64,000 nucleotides of DNA from Eremophila alpestris peregrina (lineage: Eukaryota > Chordata > Aves > Passeriformes > Alaudidae): positions 609,852-673,851 of the forward strand of contig WMCF01000177.1 of assembly GCA_009792885.1 (NCBI GenBank). The letters run 5' to 3'. Both the position numbers and the translations under genes were made by a program. Positions 37,965 to 49,787 of the stretch are shown piece by piece. The notes below the pieces were generated by a model. The model was not told where the DNA came from, ran no database searches, and saw nothing but the letters and a program-made list of their open reading frames with translations. Position 1 is the stretch's first letter. Every line of letters starts with the position of its first letter.

Positions 37965-38672
37965 CAGAAATGGGTTATAAAAGGAATTCCTGGGCAGGAA
38001 TAATGCTGGAGAGGCAGGATTATTGGAGAGACACTGTGAAAATGTGGCCATTCTGCTGAGTTTGTAGTTGTTTGTAGGGTTAGGGTTAAGGGGTAGGGTT
38101 AGGGTCTTGGGGCTGTGGGGAAGCTTCTGGAATGAGCAAATGCTTTGGGAAGGGATGGCTGGAGATTGACTCCATGTCCTTGGTGATGGATAAAAGTGTG
38201 GAGTGATGCCTTGGGCAGGCTGAGCTGGAGCAGAGAGTGCACAGAGCCAGAGAATGAAGGAGATACTGATTGAAGGGCTCTGGGACACACCTTGGGCAGG
38301 ACAAGAGCCTGGCCAGGGCTGCACCCAAGGTGGGCACAAAATGGTCCCAAAATGGACCCAAAATGGTCACGAAATGTCCCACTGGTCACGAAGTTTCACA
38401 CTTTGGTAAGTTTTGGTCCATTTACACACTGGGGTTTCATTGTCCAATTCCAGCTCCAGGCTGTGAGGTCTCATCCTTCTTGTTCCTCCCCTCAGCCCAC
38501 CCTGGTTTGTGCTTTGGGGCCTGGAAGTTGTCCTTGGTGTGCAGCAGGAAAGGATTTGTTTTGTGTCCCTGCTGTGTGCAGAGCTCCGTGACACTGAATG
38601 TGAGCTCAGAGCTGCACCTGAGGCAGCACAGAATCTGGAAAACCAAAAAGCTCCGACTTAAGGCATCAGGGG
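37965..38672. mobile_element. Unclassified young dispersed repeat, copy 1
   Basis: This roughly 700-bp segment has a second direct copy at 44867-45512, almost identical over the shared part (for example 'gaagtttcacactttggtaa' and 'gtccatttacacactggggt'). It begins near 'cagaaatgggttataaaagg', which has a TATA-like word, and ends near 'aaggcatcagg'. Inside are a telomere-like tract and short direct repeats of 'aaaatggtc.c.aaatg'. The open frames on either strand match no known protein to my eye. It may be an LTR or a non-autonomous element. Confidence 0.7.
38075..38105 (+). repeat. Interstitial telomere-like tract
   Basis: The bases read TAGGGT-TAGGGT-TAAGGGG-TAGGGT-TAGGGT, about five units of the vertebrate telomere hexamer with one altered unit. 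It lies inside the unclassified repeat, just past the point where the other copy falls into an assembly gap. Confidence 0.85.
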
Positions 38673-39597
38673 CAAGAGAGATCTAAACAGACCCCAGAGG
38701 CAGCGTGCTGGGAATTGGGACTGAGGGGTTTGCCTGGAAATAGCTGGAAATGGGAAACAAGGCCCCAAAGGCTCTGGGCCTCATCATGCTCAGGGCTGTC
38801 TGAGGCCTCTCCTCCAGCTCAGCTTTGTGTGGAAAATGAGGGCTCTGGAATTCAATAAAAATTTCATTGCCTTTGGCGCTGCTGTAAGAAGTTTAAATTT
38901 TGATGAGCGTTCTTGTTATTCAGATGTTTCCATGGCACTTGGAGTAGACTCAGGGTCAAACAGGCGAGATTTCTCCTGGAAGGGCTGGGGAAGGAGAGCT
39001 CAGTAAAACAGAGAAATAATGAATGTAACAGTTCTACATTATTGATGCCTAGATTAAGGTTTGTACTTCTAAAAATCACCCAAGAAGTTGCTTGGAAGGC
39101 TCGCTTCGAATGATAATCAGTGATAGCCTCTGATAAGCATCAAGTGAGCTCTGCTTTAGTTTATTACAGTTGATAAGCTTGTCCATGTCATCTGGTTCTC
39201 ATTTCCATATAGAAATCTCTTTTGTCATCTGTTCTTTGTCTGAGTTTCTCCTTAACTGGGGAGCTCCCCCTGAGAGCAGCAGGTTAATCCCAGCCTGTGC
39301 CTCTGCAGGTTTTTAGATGTCCTCCCACAGAGGGTGGGCTCAGTCTGCACAAGAAGGAAATAAATCTCTGGTGTCTTTGCTCATGGAGGGGTTTTACTGA
39401 GGGGGGGAGCTGACAAGTGCAGAAGGTATTGAGGCCAAAACTCTCCCATAGAAGGAAACAGCAGTCTGTAAATTTGTGCATCTTCAGTCCACAGGTGGTT
39501 TGAGTTTTCAGTTGTGTGTTCCCCTGTTGTGGGCAAAACATCACAATTTAGGTTAATGCAGGACAGACACTGGTGCAGCCAAATCCTCTTGAGGCAG

Positions 39598-39832
39598 ACT
39601 CACAGAACAGCTGGGATTGGAAGGACACCATGCAGTCCATTCAGGATCATCCAGGTGGCTTTGGGATGTCTCCAGACAGGGACACCCCACACCCTCCTGG
39701 GCCTGCCACCTGCTCTTCCTCACTGTGGAGGTGCAACTTGTGATTTCATGTTTATGCCCATTGCTTCTTGTGCTGTTGCTGAATACCACTGAAAAGTGTT
39801 CTGGAAGCAGCTTGTCACTGATCCTGGACAGA
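39598..39832 (-). mobile_element. CR1-type LINE 3' region
   Basis: On the + strand it starts 'tcacagaacagctgggattg', followed by 'gaaggacaccatgcagtcca', then 'cttcttgtgctgttgctgaa' and 'taccactgaaaagtgttctg'. This is the reverse complement of the 3' untranslated part of a CR1 subfamily. It explains the long - strand open frame over this stretch. Confidence 0.7.
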
Positions 39833-40911
39833 GGTGAGTGTTTGATCCCTGCAGGGAATAGCTGAGGCAGCTCTGGCACATGTTCCCCTGAGCTCAGAGT
39901 GCGTGGGGATTCCATCATCCAGCCCCCATCCATGGGGATGCTGTGGGTTGGAGCAGCACCCAGCTGGTGTCCATCACCCTGAGACACACAGGAGTTCCTT
40001 CTGCTGTTCCTACAGCTGCTTCTGCACCTCTGTGGGTGTGCTTGTCCCCAGGAACAGCCCTTCCATGGCACTACAGGCAAAGGGGTGCTGTGTGTGTGTG
40101 GGCACAGGGGTTCTCCAGCCCCAGCTTCCCTCACTCCTCTGAGCTCTGTTCTGATGGAGCTCAGCACCATCCTGTGACTGAGGCTCCATCTCTGCCCAAA
40201 CACCCACACTCCCAACCCCACACCAGAGGTAATGGCCTTGGAGTCATGGAAAACATGGAGAATCCAAGCTCAAACCCCAAATTTATCAGGGTATGAGGGC
40301 TGTAAACTGATGGCCACTCCTGGGTGGTGACATCCATCACCACCATCAGTTTTGTAGAGAGGGATCTGAGTCATAGAAGTTAACTACAAATAAAATAATT
40401 TGAGGAAGATTAACTAAGAACACAAAGCAAAGGCTCAGCCAAAGAGGTTAAACAAATACTGGGCACGTGGCATTTGAGTTCACAGTGAGTGCCCAACAGC
40501 AGTGAAAAGTTACCCTGGGAAGAGAAAAACCCAGCTCCAAACCTCCCCAGAGATCTCCTAAGGACAAGGGAAAGGAATTATTATTCTCCTGTTTATTTGC
40601 AAGTAAATTAATACAAAACTTTCAGTCATTTGCTAATAACATACAAATCTTGTGATAGTTTTTTCCAAGCCCGTCAGAGCTGGGACATCTGCCAGGGACA
40701 GCACAGGGTCAGCACATGATGGAGTGTGAGGAGAAAGGGGTGAGAAGATGGCCTGAAGCAGAAAAGTGAATTCCTGCTGTCTGTGTTCTCTGCAAAATTG
40801 GAGACTTTTGTCTGAAATTGTATTTTATCTTTTCAAATAGAGAGGGAGCTGGGGGGAGGCCGTACCTGAACTTGCAGTGTTAGTAAAATCTGTTTCAGAG
40901 CAAACCCCTGA

Positions 40912-41150
40912 AGTGAACAGTGTGGAATCATCAGGACCAGATGGTCTTCACTCCACATTTCTCAAGGAGCTGAAGTGTGAAATCCTGACTTCCCAAGAGT
41001 GCTGTGTAACCTAGCACCTAAATCAGCAGACTGCAAAAAATCAGACTAAGGAGATTTGGTCAGTGTGACATGAGAGTTTTAAAAGCCTTTTGGGGGAGAT
41101 CTGGCAAACTGTGGGTGAGTTAATCTGATGTCTGGACCTGTTAAAATGAC
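40912..41150 (+). mobile_element. Old LINE reverse-transcriptase remnant
   Basis: The stretch near 40935-40990 reads SGPDGLHSTFLKELKCEI, close to the GPDGLHPRVLKEL region of CR1/L3-type reverse transcriptases. Downstream words fit the same protein only after frame changes. The copy is broken by stops and inactive. Confidence 0.6.
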
Positions 41151-41890
41151 AAAAATGAAAATAAAATACAGTGTTGGTAGGTGATTTAATCCATCCATGT
41201 GTATTTTATGTGGAAAAAGCCAGGCTTTGCCATGGAGAACCTTTTGCAGGATGTTGTTGCCCTTCCTTCCCCAGAGCCCTTCTGACAGTGTCAGTCACTA
41301 AGAGCCTCAAACACTGGCACTGGCAGTCAGAGTGGGTTCCCTCCTGCAGGAAAAAGGGAATGAATTCATTGTTTGATAAGAAAATAGAGGGGGAATTGGG
41401 TGTTGTTTTTATCAGTGGGGCTGAGTCTGCCCTGCTCAGTGTGGAAAAGGGGATTTGGGGTTTTCTGAGTTCACTGGGCTTGTGGGAACAGATGGTGCTG
41501 GTGAAGAACCTTGGGAACACCTTGTGATGTAAGGAACATCCAGGTGATTGAATGGCAGTGGAGTTCAAAGCACTGCACGTGGATTACACAGGGAAGTGCA
41601 GCTCTGCCAGTTCCTGTAGTACAGCCATGGTCTCTGACCTGGGCTTGGCATGGCTGGGAAATATTGAACTTGGAAGATGTAGGGGTTTGGAAAATGCAAG
41701 ATCTTAAAACCCAAATGAAATGGTAGGAATTGCTAGGAAAGGAAAAGGCACCTGAGCAGAAAATTCATTGTGGGACTGTCTAAATCTGGGCTGGTTCTGG
41801 ATGTCAAATGAGGCAAGCAGTTCTTGTTCCCTGCTCTCTTAAACACAGCAAAGCTCTTGGGTGTAGTAAAGCCAGAGCAGGTGTAGGTAT

Positions 41891-41995
41891 ACCTGGGATC
41901 ATGGAGGAGTTGTAGGATGGACCTGGGATCATGAAGGAGGTGTAGGATGTACCTGGGATCATGGAGGAGGTGTAGCATGTAACTGGGATAATGGA
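41891..41995. repeat. 30-bp minisatellite, about 3.5 units
   Basis: The unit 'acctgggatcatggaggagg' plus 'tgtaggatgt' starts at 41891, 41921 and 41951, with a decayed fourth at 41981. It directly abuts the 3' end of a CR1 copy on the - strand, so it probably grew from or beside the element's tail. Confidence 0.92.
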
Positions 41996-42091
41996 ATGGT
42001 TTGGGAAGGGACCTTAAAGCCCATCCAGTTCCACCCCCTGCCCTGGACAGGGACACTTTCCACTGTGCCAGGGTGCTCAGGGCTGTGTCCA
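41990..42091 (-). mobile_element. CR1 LINE 3' end
   Basis: Reads 'aatggtttgggaagggacct', 'taaagcccatccagttccac', 'ggacagggacactttccact' on the + strand, the reverse complement of a CR1 3' end. Confidence 0.92.
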
Positions 42092-44866
42092 AAGCAGTTC
42101 TGTTCTGTAAATCATGAGTGCTTTGTGGGGAGGATGCAAAGGAATGCTCTGTCTCGTTATTGGCAATTACCAAGAGACATCCCTTGCTTGACTGACTCCA
42201 AAACACACCAAAGCTGGTAAATTTTCTCTGGAGTTTTCCCATGGAGCTCATCCCTGTGAGCTTTAGGGCTGCTGAAGGCTCACCTGGAGCCAGCTGGGAG
42301 CTTCTTAAAGGCAAAATCCAACCAGGAACAGAAAACACAGAGGTATCTCCTCTTCCTCAGGAAATCCCTCAGCCAGGGATTGCTCAGTGCTGGGAGAATA
42401 TCCAGAGATCTTTTGCTTTTCTGCTTTTCTCCTGTTCCCTCCTGGACACCTGGCCTTGGCTGTGGGTGGCACTGTGCCCCCTTCATGCCTTGGTGTCCCT
42501 GGAGGTGTCCTGCTCCTGAGGAGCCTCTGAGGGTGGCTTTGGGGCTGGGGCACAGCAGGCACCACCTGCAGCTGTGCCCTTTGGCCCCATGGCTGAGCAG
42601 GGCAGGCAGCAGGGACATTGCTCACTCTGGATTTGTGCACACTGGGTTTAGGGGACTGGGGGATGCTGGGCCAGCCTTGCCAGAGGTTCTGCCAACGTGC
42701 AGTTGGTGTCTGGATGGGGCTGGGATTGATCAGGCAAGTGAAAAACGCAGAGAGAAAAATCCTGCTCGTGTCCAGGATGCTCTGAGAGCTCATTGTGTGT
42801 GTGTGAGAACTTCCCAGACAATTCCCTTTGTGGGAATGTCCCTGAGCTCTGCCTGCTGCAATCCAAATTGTGCCAGGCTGGAGCCCACAGCTTTTCCAGG
42901 AGGCTGCTGCACACAGAGAGCTCCTTCACGGCTGTGTTCAGGCACTGTTTGATTTTACTGCAGTGCTGGAAGGAATCCCATTTCCATCCCAACATGCAAG
43001 AGTGAGCAATTAATTGTTTGGATTTATCTGAGGACAGGACAGGGATGGAGATGTCAGTCCTGTGTCATTCCTCCTGCACAGCAATGATACAGATACAGAC
43101 ATATATCCACACTCATTTCTCTCTGCAGCACTGAGCATTTCTTTGTTAAGCTCCTGTTTGAGGTGTCCACTTGCATGGCTGCATAATCCTGCCTTTGCTC
43201 ACATAACCAATTCCAGCTCTTCCATTTTTCTTAGGGAGCCAATTTTCTGAGTCATTGATCATTTTCATTGCTCTCTTGTAAATCAGAGTTGATGTTTTCC
43301 TTCAAATGTGGGGCTCCAGGATCACAGTCAGCAGCAGGGTTGGGGTGTGCAGGGGAGGGAGCTGCTGCCAGACTCCTCATGGGCAGTTCTTCCATCCCAG
43401 TGTCATACTGGCACTCATGGCCAGTCTGGAAGAAAATCCTTGTTTCTCAGGCCTTTTTCTGTGAATTTTAGTGCTATTATTGTCTATTCCATAAATCTAC
43501 AATCTATTATTTCTCCCTAAAAAACCCCACATATGTTGAATTACAGAGTGAGTTTTTTACTCTCTTGAATTAATCACTATAATTTTACTTTATATTTGTT
43601 CTGTACTCTCCATGCTTACCTGGCTGTCCTAGCATTGAATCTTGGGTTTTAGTTTCTTGCCTCTGGAATGTTTCTTTGGGGGCTGGTCTCTCTCATATTC
43701 ACCCATTTCTGAATGAAAGCTTTTCACTGTAAATGGAAAAGAGTTGATTTCATTCAGCCCTGCCCTGCTGCCACCCCTGGAACCAGCTCTCCATGGAGCT
43801 GGGGTTTGGCATTTGCCAGGGAAGCTGTAAAGCTCTGAACAGTCCAGAGGAGCCAAACAGGGGCCATCAAATGCTCATCTTTGGGGCAGAGGTTAACAAG
43901 GCCACTGGAGAAGGCAAACCAGGCTCCCTCTCTCTGCTTTGGCTGCTGAAGAAGTGGGAAGGATTCCCACAGTTGGGATGCCACAGGCACCACTTCTCCC
44001 CAGGGACACTGCCTTTAATTGTCTAAAATAGATATAAAAATAACCATTTACTGCATTAGAGAATGTCACTGCCACCAAAACTGTTCATAAAGTGCAACTC
44101 TGGTTTTGCTGCAAAAAATTTGCTGTAGTAGTTTACATTTTTATAACCCTTTTGTGTCTTGGAGTGCTGATTTTTTGTACATTAATTTGACACTTTTCTG
44201 TATTTCTCTAGGGGAGCTCTTTTTGTCAGCTTGTGTTTGCTTTGCAAATTTTGGAGCTGCATATTAAGAGTGCTTTAAGGACATCATAGCCATGCTCAGG
44301 GGTTGGGAAGAATTTGTCTTGTCTGCATCATAGTTATGGGGTTTAAATCTCTTTTTTTCGCCCCCAAGTATTATCCATATACTTCTGCTGGTTTTTAAGG
44401 AAGAATGTTATGATTCCCCATTTTCATTTAAAGTGTAAATTCCTTTTTTTGGTCAGGCTACATTTGGAGAAAACCAACTAATTTGTGCAGCTAATTCACA
44501 GAATTAAAACATATTAATCAAAAAATTCTGCTGTCAAATACGAATTCAAGCCTTTTTTCTGTGTTTTGGGGGAGGGACAGGAGGGGATGGATAACTGGGT
44601 GATGGTCATGTTGCAGTCTGATCCTTCTTAGAAACAAAATTGCAGTTGTAAAAATTGCATTTAACTTTATAATGATTCTAATAGGATTTGGAGCATATCT
44701 AATGGAATATGTTGTTATCCCTGGAGGAGGAAATAAATTCCCTGAGGACCCTTTCAGGCTGATATGAAATGGGCTTTATGGTAAAATGTCCATTTTCAGT
44801 ACTGCTGTAATCCAGATTTGTAAATAACTGCAGTACCAGCTCGGGATTGTGCCCCCAGCAACCCCA

Positions 44867-45512
44867 GAAATGGGTTATAAATGGAATTCCTGGGCAGGAA
44901 TAATGCTGGAGGCAGGATTGTTTGAGAGACACTGGGAAAATGTGGCCANNNNNNNNNNNNNNNNNNNNNNNNNNNNNNNNNNNNNNNNNNNNNNNNNNNN
45001 NNNNNNNNNNNNNNNNNNNNNNNNNNNNNNNNNNNNNNNNNNNNNNNNNNNNNNNNNNNNNNNNNNNNNNNNNNNNNNNNNNNNNNNNNNNNNNNNNNNN
45101 NNNNNNNNNNNNNNNNNNNNNNNNNNNNNNNNNNNNNNNNNNNNNNNNNNNNNNNNNNNNNNNNNNNNNNNNNNNNNNNNNNNNNNNNNNNNNNNNNNNN
45201 NNNNNNNNNNNNNNNNNNNNNNNNNNNNNNNGAAGTTTCACACTTTGGTAAGTTTTGGTCCATTTACACACTGGGGTTTCATTGTCCAATTCCAGCTCCA
45301 GGCTGTGAGGTCTCATCCTTCTTGTTCCTCCCCTCAGCCCACCCTGGTTTGTGCTTTTGGGCCTGAGAGTTGTCCTTGGTGTGCAGCAGGGACAGGATTT
45401 GTTTTGTGTCCCTGCTGTGTGCAGAGCTCAGTGACCCTGAATGTGAGCTCAGAGCTGCACCTGATGCAGCACAGAGTCTGAAAAACAAAAGCTCAAACTT
45501 AAAGCATCAGGA
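44867..45512. mobile_element. Unclassified young dispersed repeat, copy 2 (interrupted by gap)
   Basis: The parts 44867-44948 and 45232-45512 match the two ends of copy 1 at 37965-38672 in the same orientation, with few differences. The missing centre is replaced by 283 N; the corresponding part of copy 1 is 339 bp. Homology ends near 'aagcatcagg'. Confidence 0.75.
44949..45231. other. Assembly gap (283 N)
   Basis: The gap falls inside the second copy of the young repeat, at the position where copy 1 continues toward its telomere-like tract. Open frames that cross it are artefacts. Confidence 0.99.
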
Positions 45513-45730
45513 GTAAATGGATGAGGAGCAGTGGCAGGAACTGGGAATTCATTGGCTGACCTTGGAAAACACACTCCGAATTTCTTGGGATCCAGGGCAC
45601 ATGGATGTGGCTGAGGAAGCAGAAACGGTGCTTGAGTGTTGGCCTGGACATTTCCAGTTTGGAAATCCAGCCCTCTGGTTGCCTTAGGCTGTTACTGATG
45701 TTCCAAAGCTGCTTCAGGAGCAGTCCTCCA

Positions 45731-45881
45731 AGTGTTCCTGTCCCTGGAAGTGCCCAAAGCCGGGTTGGATGGGGCCTGGAGCACTGTGGTACAGTGGAAG
45801 GTGTCCCTGCCCATGGCAGGGGTGGCACTGGATGGGCTTTGAGGTCCCTTCCAACCCAAACCAGCCATGGGTTCTGTGATT
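45731..45881 (+). mobile_element. CR1 LINE 3' end
   Basis: 'gttcctgtccctggaagtgc', 'ggaaggtgtccctgcccatg' and 'gaggtcccttccaacccaaa' are diagnostic of the CR1 3' end in sense orientation; the tail reads 'gggttctgtgattt'. Confidence 0.92.
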
Positions 45882-47056
45882 TGAGAGTGTTTAGAACCAC
45901 TGGTCAATTCATTTTGGGTTTGTTGGATGCTGTGCTTGGACCAACAGCTGATCCATTAATGCTTTTTAAGAAAGAGAAGAAGTCTCTTTAAATGATCTGT
46001 ACAAGCTGTGTGTTTGTGTCCAAAGGAGATCACTGCTGTGCTCTGCCTGTACAGCAGAGCTACAGACCCCTGGAATTAATTTCCATTTCCTTCTAATCAC
46101 CTGGACATGTGGAATGGGATCCATGTCCAGCATCCATTCCTGTTTCCACATCACCTTGGCTGCAATTCCTGCTGCATGTGTAGAGTTCCCTCAGCTCTTC
46201 CCATCCTTTTACAGCTGTTGGCTTAAAAAAGCATCTTATTTTTCAAATACTTCACCTTTATTGGGATGTAGCTTTAGAAGTTTGAATCAACTGCTGATGT
46301 AGGTTAGATTGGGTTTTTTTCTTAATCTTTTGATCACTGTTGTGATCAAAATATTTCCTTCCATCTCCAAAAGGGTGGCAGGGCTCCCTGGGGGTGTGAA
46401 ATTCTGTTCAAGCATTTTGCTTTTTCAGGAGTTGTTCTGTGCTGACACCAAGAGGGGGCTGAGCTGCCAAGTTGTCTTTTGAAGTTTAATTGTGTGTTTG
46501 GGAACAGAGCACACCATCTTCCCTTACAAATCTGGTTTTCTGTGGTAATTGGCTCGTTTGCTCACTGGTTATCAATTGAACTTCTCTGCCACAAACATCT
46601 GTACTTGCATTGTGTTCATGCTAAACACTGACATAGTTAAACCAGAAGAGTGTGTTTGAAAAGCATTTATTAATTCATTAACTGGGAAGTCATTGATAAA
46701 GTGAGCACTCCTCACGTTATTATCCCTTTGTGAGCAGCTTGGCATTTGCTCCATGAGCCAGAAAAGCAAAGTCACTTTGAAAAAACAGTGTTTCAAATTG
46801 TTAATGTCCTAAATCAAAAGTAATTGAGAGTAGGTAGGAGAATATCTACTTCAGCTTCCATTTCTGTGTCAGAAAAATCCTGACATGATTCAAAATTAAT
46901 GCCTCTTTCTGGATGTGTCCCAAACTGGAGCAATATCAGTTGCCAAAGATATTTGAGTTCTTTCCAAATGTCTTCATCACGAGTTAAACATTAGAGAGCA
47001 CAGAGTCAGAACTTTTCCTGTGGTGCAGTTTGGGCATTCAGTTCTTCCCTGGCAGG

Positions 47057-47252
47057 GTGGGCAGGCCCTGGCACAGGGTGCCCAGAGATGCTGGGGCTGC
47101 CCCTGGATCCCTGGCAGTGCCCAAGGCCAGGTTGGACACTGGGACTTGGAGCAGCCTGGGACAGTGGGAGGTGTCCTTGGCCATGGCAGGGCTGGGATGA
47201 GTTGATCTTGAAGGAACTGTCCAGTCCAAACCAGGCTGGGGATTCCATGATG
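47057..47252 (+). mobile_element. CR1 LINE 3' end
   Basis: It begins 'ggcaggccctggcacagggt', passes through 'ctgcccctggatccctggca' and ends 'ccagtccaaaccaggctggg' 'gattccatgatga'. It is one of the longer CR1 3' pieces here and shares its first half with the fragment at 7213. Confidence 0.9.
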
Positions 47253-49325
47253 AGTTTTTCACACAAGTTTTTGTGCTTTTGATGGTGACTGTTACTGGCT
47301 TGTGTCTCTTTGTGTCCCTCTGCCAAGACTTATATGTGGCTAAGGAATTAAAACTCACCTGTAAACCAGTGTTTAGGAAATGGAAGCATTGTGCATTCAT
47401 GGAAAAACAACTTTTCCAATCCTTGTATTCCCTTTTTTCAGCTCTGAGCAGTGCAGGAATCGATTGGTGTGTGTGGATACAGGCAGAGACAGAGATGGAA
47501 GGGAAATGAGCACATCAGCTATTGATCAGGCAGGCTGCACTAAATGAGCCATTAGTTAAAAAGGGCTAACGATGAGCAGGCAATGATTGTCCCAGGCTGG
47601 CAGGGGATGATGCATGTGGGAAGGGCACAGGCAGAGCCATGGGTTGGCTGAGGGATTTGCTGCAGTGCTGCCATGGTTTTTATGCCATTTTTCAAGGCAC
47701 TGCTGAGACATGGCTGAAATGACATGTAAATGATTGAAACTCCACAGGCTCCGGAGATGGATTCGGGCTGGAGCACATCCAGGGGGCTGTGAGGAATTGT
47801 CACAGCAGAGCAAAGCAAACACGACTTGTTGAGCCTCCCAAAACAAGGCTGGGAGAGGGGAAGGGAGGGAGCAGTAGCACAGCTTGTAATAAATAACAGT
47901 GCTGAGGATAAATACCAGGGAGGAATAAAAATCATTTTCATAGAGAATAAATTACAGCAATTTGGTGGCAAACAAAATCAGAAGAGAGTTTTCAAATGTC
48001 AGAGCTGTGTGTGGTGGTAGCAGCCATCAGACAGTAAGCACAGAAATATCTGAACCTTTTTAAGGTGGAATTTATGGTGTATTATGGAATTTATGTGTTG
48101 GGTGTATTTTTGGGAAGCTGGTGTGAAAGGGATGTCTGAATCATCCACAGGCAGCTGGGCTCAGCCCCATCCAGCCTTTTGCTCCTGTGTGAGAGTTTGA
48201 GCAGTGAATGTACAGCTTTGTGTAGATTTGCTCCCTTACCTGAGAGTTAAACCACCACCTTACTCCAAAGTATTTCCATTTATTAATGTTCTCTTTATTC
48301 ATTTATAATCCAAAACATGAGGGGGGTTGGGAGAGCTGCTCACCTCCGGCTGTTTTTAAAAGTATTAAATCCACCTACAAACCTTTGGGATCATTTCAGA
48401 GGAAGGAGTAAAACATGCCCTAGGATTCCTTATCCACAGCCCCAAATAAACCCCACTGAGAGAGGCCAAGTGTGTAAATTGTTTGTCTAAACCCCGTGGC
48501 CCTTCCATATTGACTTTCTTTGCTAAATATTAAAGGGCAAAAAGCTGCTTTGGGCTTTCCTGGAACTCCAACAAACTGAGCTGCCAACATGAGTAAGAGA
48601 ACTGCCCTGTGCTGGGAGTGTAGTAAACACAAATAAATGGGTGGGTGTTCTCTGAAGAGGATACTCAAGGAGTAAGGGCCTGCTGGGCCTGGTGTGCTGA
48701 GCCAGAGCAGTGCAGAGGCTCTGCATGCAGCTGTGTGAGAAACTGCGACGTGTCTCTGCACTGATCACTTGGGGCTGGTGTCCTCAAAAAAATCTGTGTC
48801 TCAGAGTTTGTGTGATTCTAAATATATTTGATTGGATTAATCTCACTCTGAGAACTTAAGGACGTTTTAAAAGCAGCCAAGACCCAGAGTAACACCTTTG
48901 GTGCATGCTGTAAGTGAGGAACTTCTGTTCTTCATAGAATTTATGTTCAGAACTTCTGCTGTGTTATAAATACTCAGTTCTCCTCCTGTACATCCATGAA
49001 ATCTCACCCCTGTGGTACACAGGCACCTGCCTGCTCCTGGACATGCTGTTTCCTTGGATTCCACAGGCCAGAGGAGAAGCTCCTGGGCTCAGTGCAGCCC
49101 TCTGTGTTTATAACCTCAATTCCTTCACAGGAACACGAGGCCATGGTGCCCTGGGAAAGTTTCATCTCAGTTTTGTGTCCATTCATTTTTAAAAGTACTT
49201 TTTGATATAACTGGGGTTTTTGTTTTCCTATTGACCTGAACTCCCTGAGGTTTCACTCTGCAGTTCATACACCTCAGTTCCATTTCTTCCTTCATGTAGT
49301 CTAAGAGATCATTCCCAATTGGCTG

Positions 49326-49445
49326 GGTCCCAGGATGGTTTGGGTGAGGGCACCTCAGAGATCCTGTCATTCCTAACCCTCTGCCATGGCAGTGACACCT
49401 TCCACTGGGCCAGGCTGCTCCAAGCCCCATCCAGCCTGGCCCAGA
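49326..49445 (-). mobile_element. CR1 LINE 3' end
   Basis: On the + strand it reads 'cccaggatggtttgggtgag', 'ctgccatggcagtgacacct' and 'caagccccatccagcctggc', the reverse complement of CR1. It lies about 190 bp before exon 6. Confidence 0.88.
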
Positions 49446-49632
49446 TGTGATTCTGGAAGCACTCCCAGCTTGTGTCAGCCAAACCTGAGCTGCAGATTCC
49501 TGCTGCCATTGCTGCCATTGTGCCCAAGTGCCCAGCCCATCTCTTGGTGCTGAGCTGGCTGTGTGTGGGGCTCTCAGGGCTCTTTCTCTGGCTGTAACAT
49601 CATCTTGTTGTCTCCCTTGCTCTCCCCTGCAG

Positions 49633-49787
49633 TTCCCCCCAGGTTCCTGAAGCGCCCTGCCAACATCTATGCCCACGAGTCCATGGACATCGTGTTTGAG
49701 TGTGAGGTGAGCGGGAAGCCAGCGCCCACCGTCAAATGGGTCAAGAACGGCGACGTGGTCATCCCCAGTGACTACTTCAAAATCGTG
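49633..49787 (+). CDS. NEO1: NEO1 exon 6 (Ig4 domain, first half)
   Basis: This 155-bp exon (phase 1 in, phase 0 out) follows a strong pyrimidine-rich acceptor, 'ttgctctcccctgcag', and ends at GTG|GTGAGT. It reads (V)PPRFLKRPANIYAHESMD and IVFECEVSGKPAPTVKW, then VKNGDVVIPSDYFKIV. The first Ig Cys is at 49701-49703 and the core Trp at 49737-49739. This is the best recognised part of the window: YAHESMDIVFECEV.GKP.P and NGD.VIPSDYFKIV are neogenin words as I recall them, and DCC differs at several of these positions. Base composition is only mildly G+C-rich, unlike exons 3 and 4, and the protein is strongly conserved. Confidence 0.97.

Larger units (their letters stand above)
25538..49632 (+). 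other. NEO1 intron 5
   Basis: This 24.1-kb intron separates Ig3 from Ig4. I find no exon in it. It carries the inverted repeat at 30.8-31.2 kb, CR1 fragments at 28.2, 33.9, 39.6, 42.0, 45.7, 47.1 and 49.3 kb, an old LINE reverse-transcriptase remnant near 41 kb, a duplicated unclassified repeat at 38 and 45 kb, a 30-bp minisatellite and a 283-N gap. The stretches 25.5-28.2, 31.2-33.8 and 42.1-44.8 kb show nothing I can name. Confidence 0.88.

Noticed and set aside
39553..40221. 222-codon open frame on the - strand
   Set aside because: Its second half is the 3' region of a CR1-type element and the rest is low-complexity GC-rich sequence with no domain or splice logic.
41733..42338. 201-codon open frame on the - strand with 10-residue repeats (LLHDPR)
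   Set aside because: The repeats are simply the 30-bp minisatellite translated, followed by a CR1 3' end.
44699..45481. Open frames over 44.7-45.5 kb
   Set aside because: They cross the 283-N gap and lie in a dispersed repeat; no protein motif is visible.
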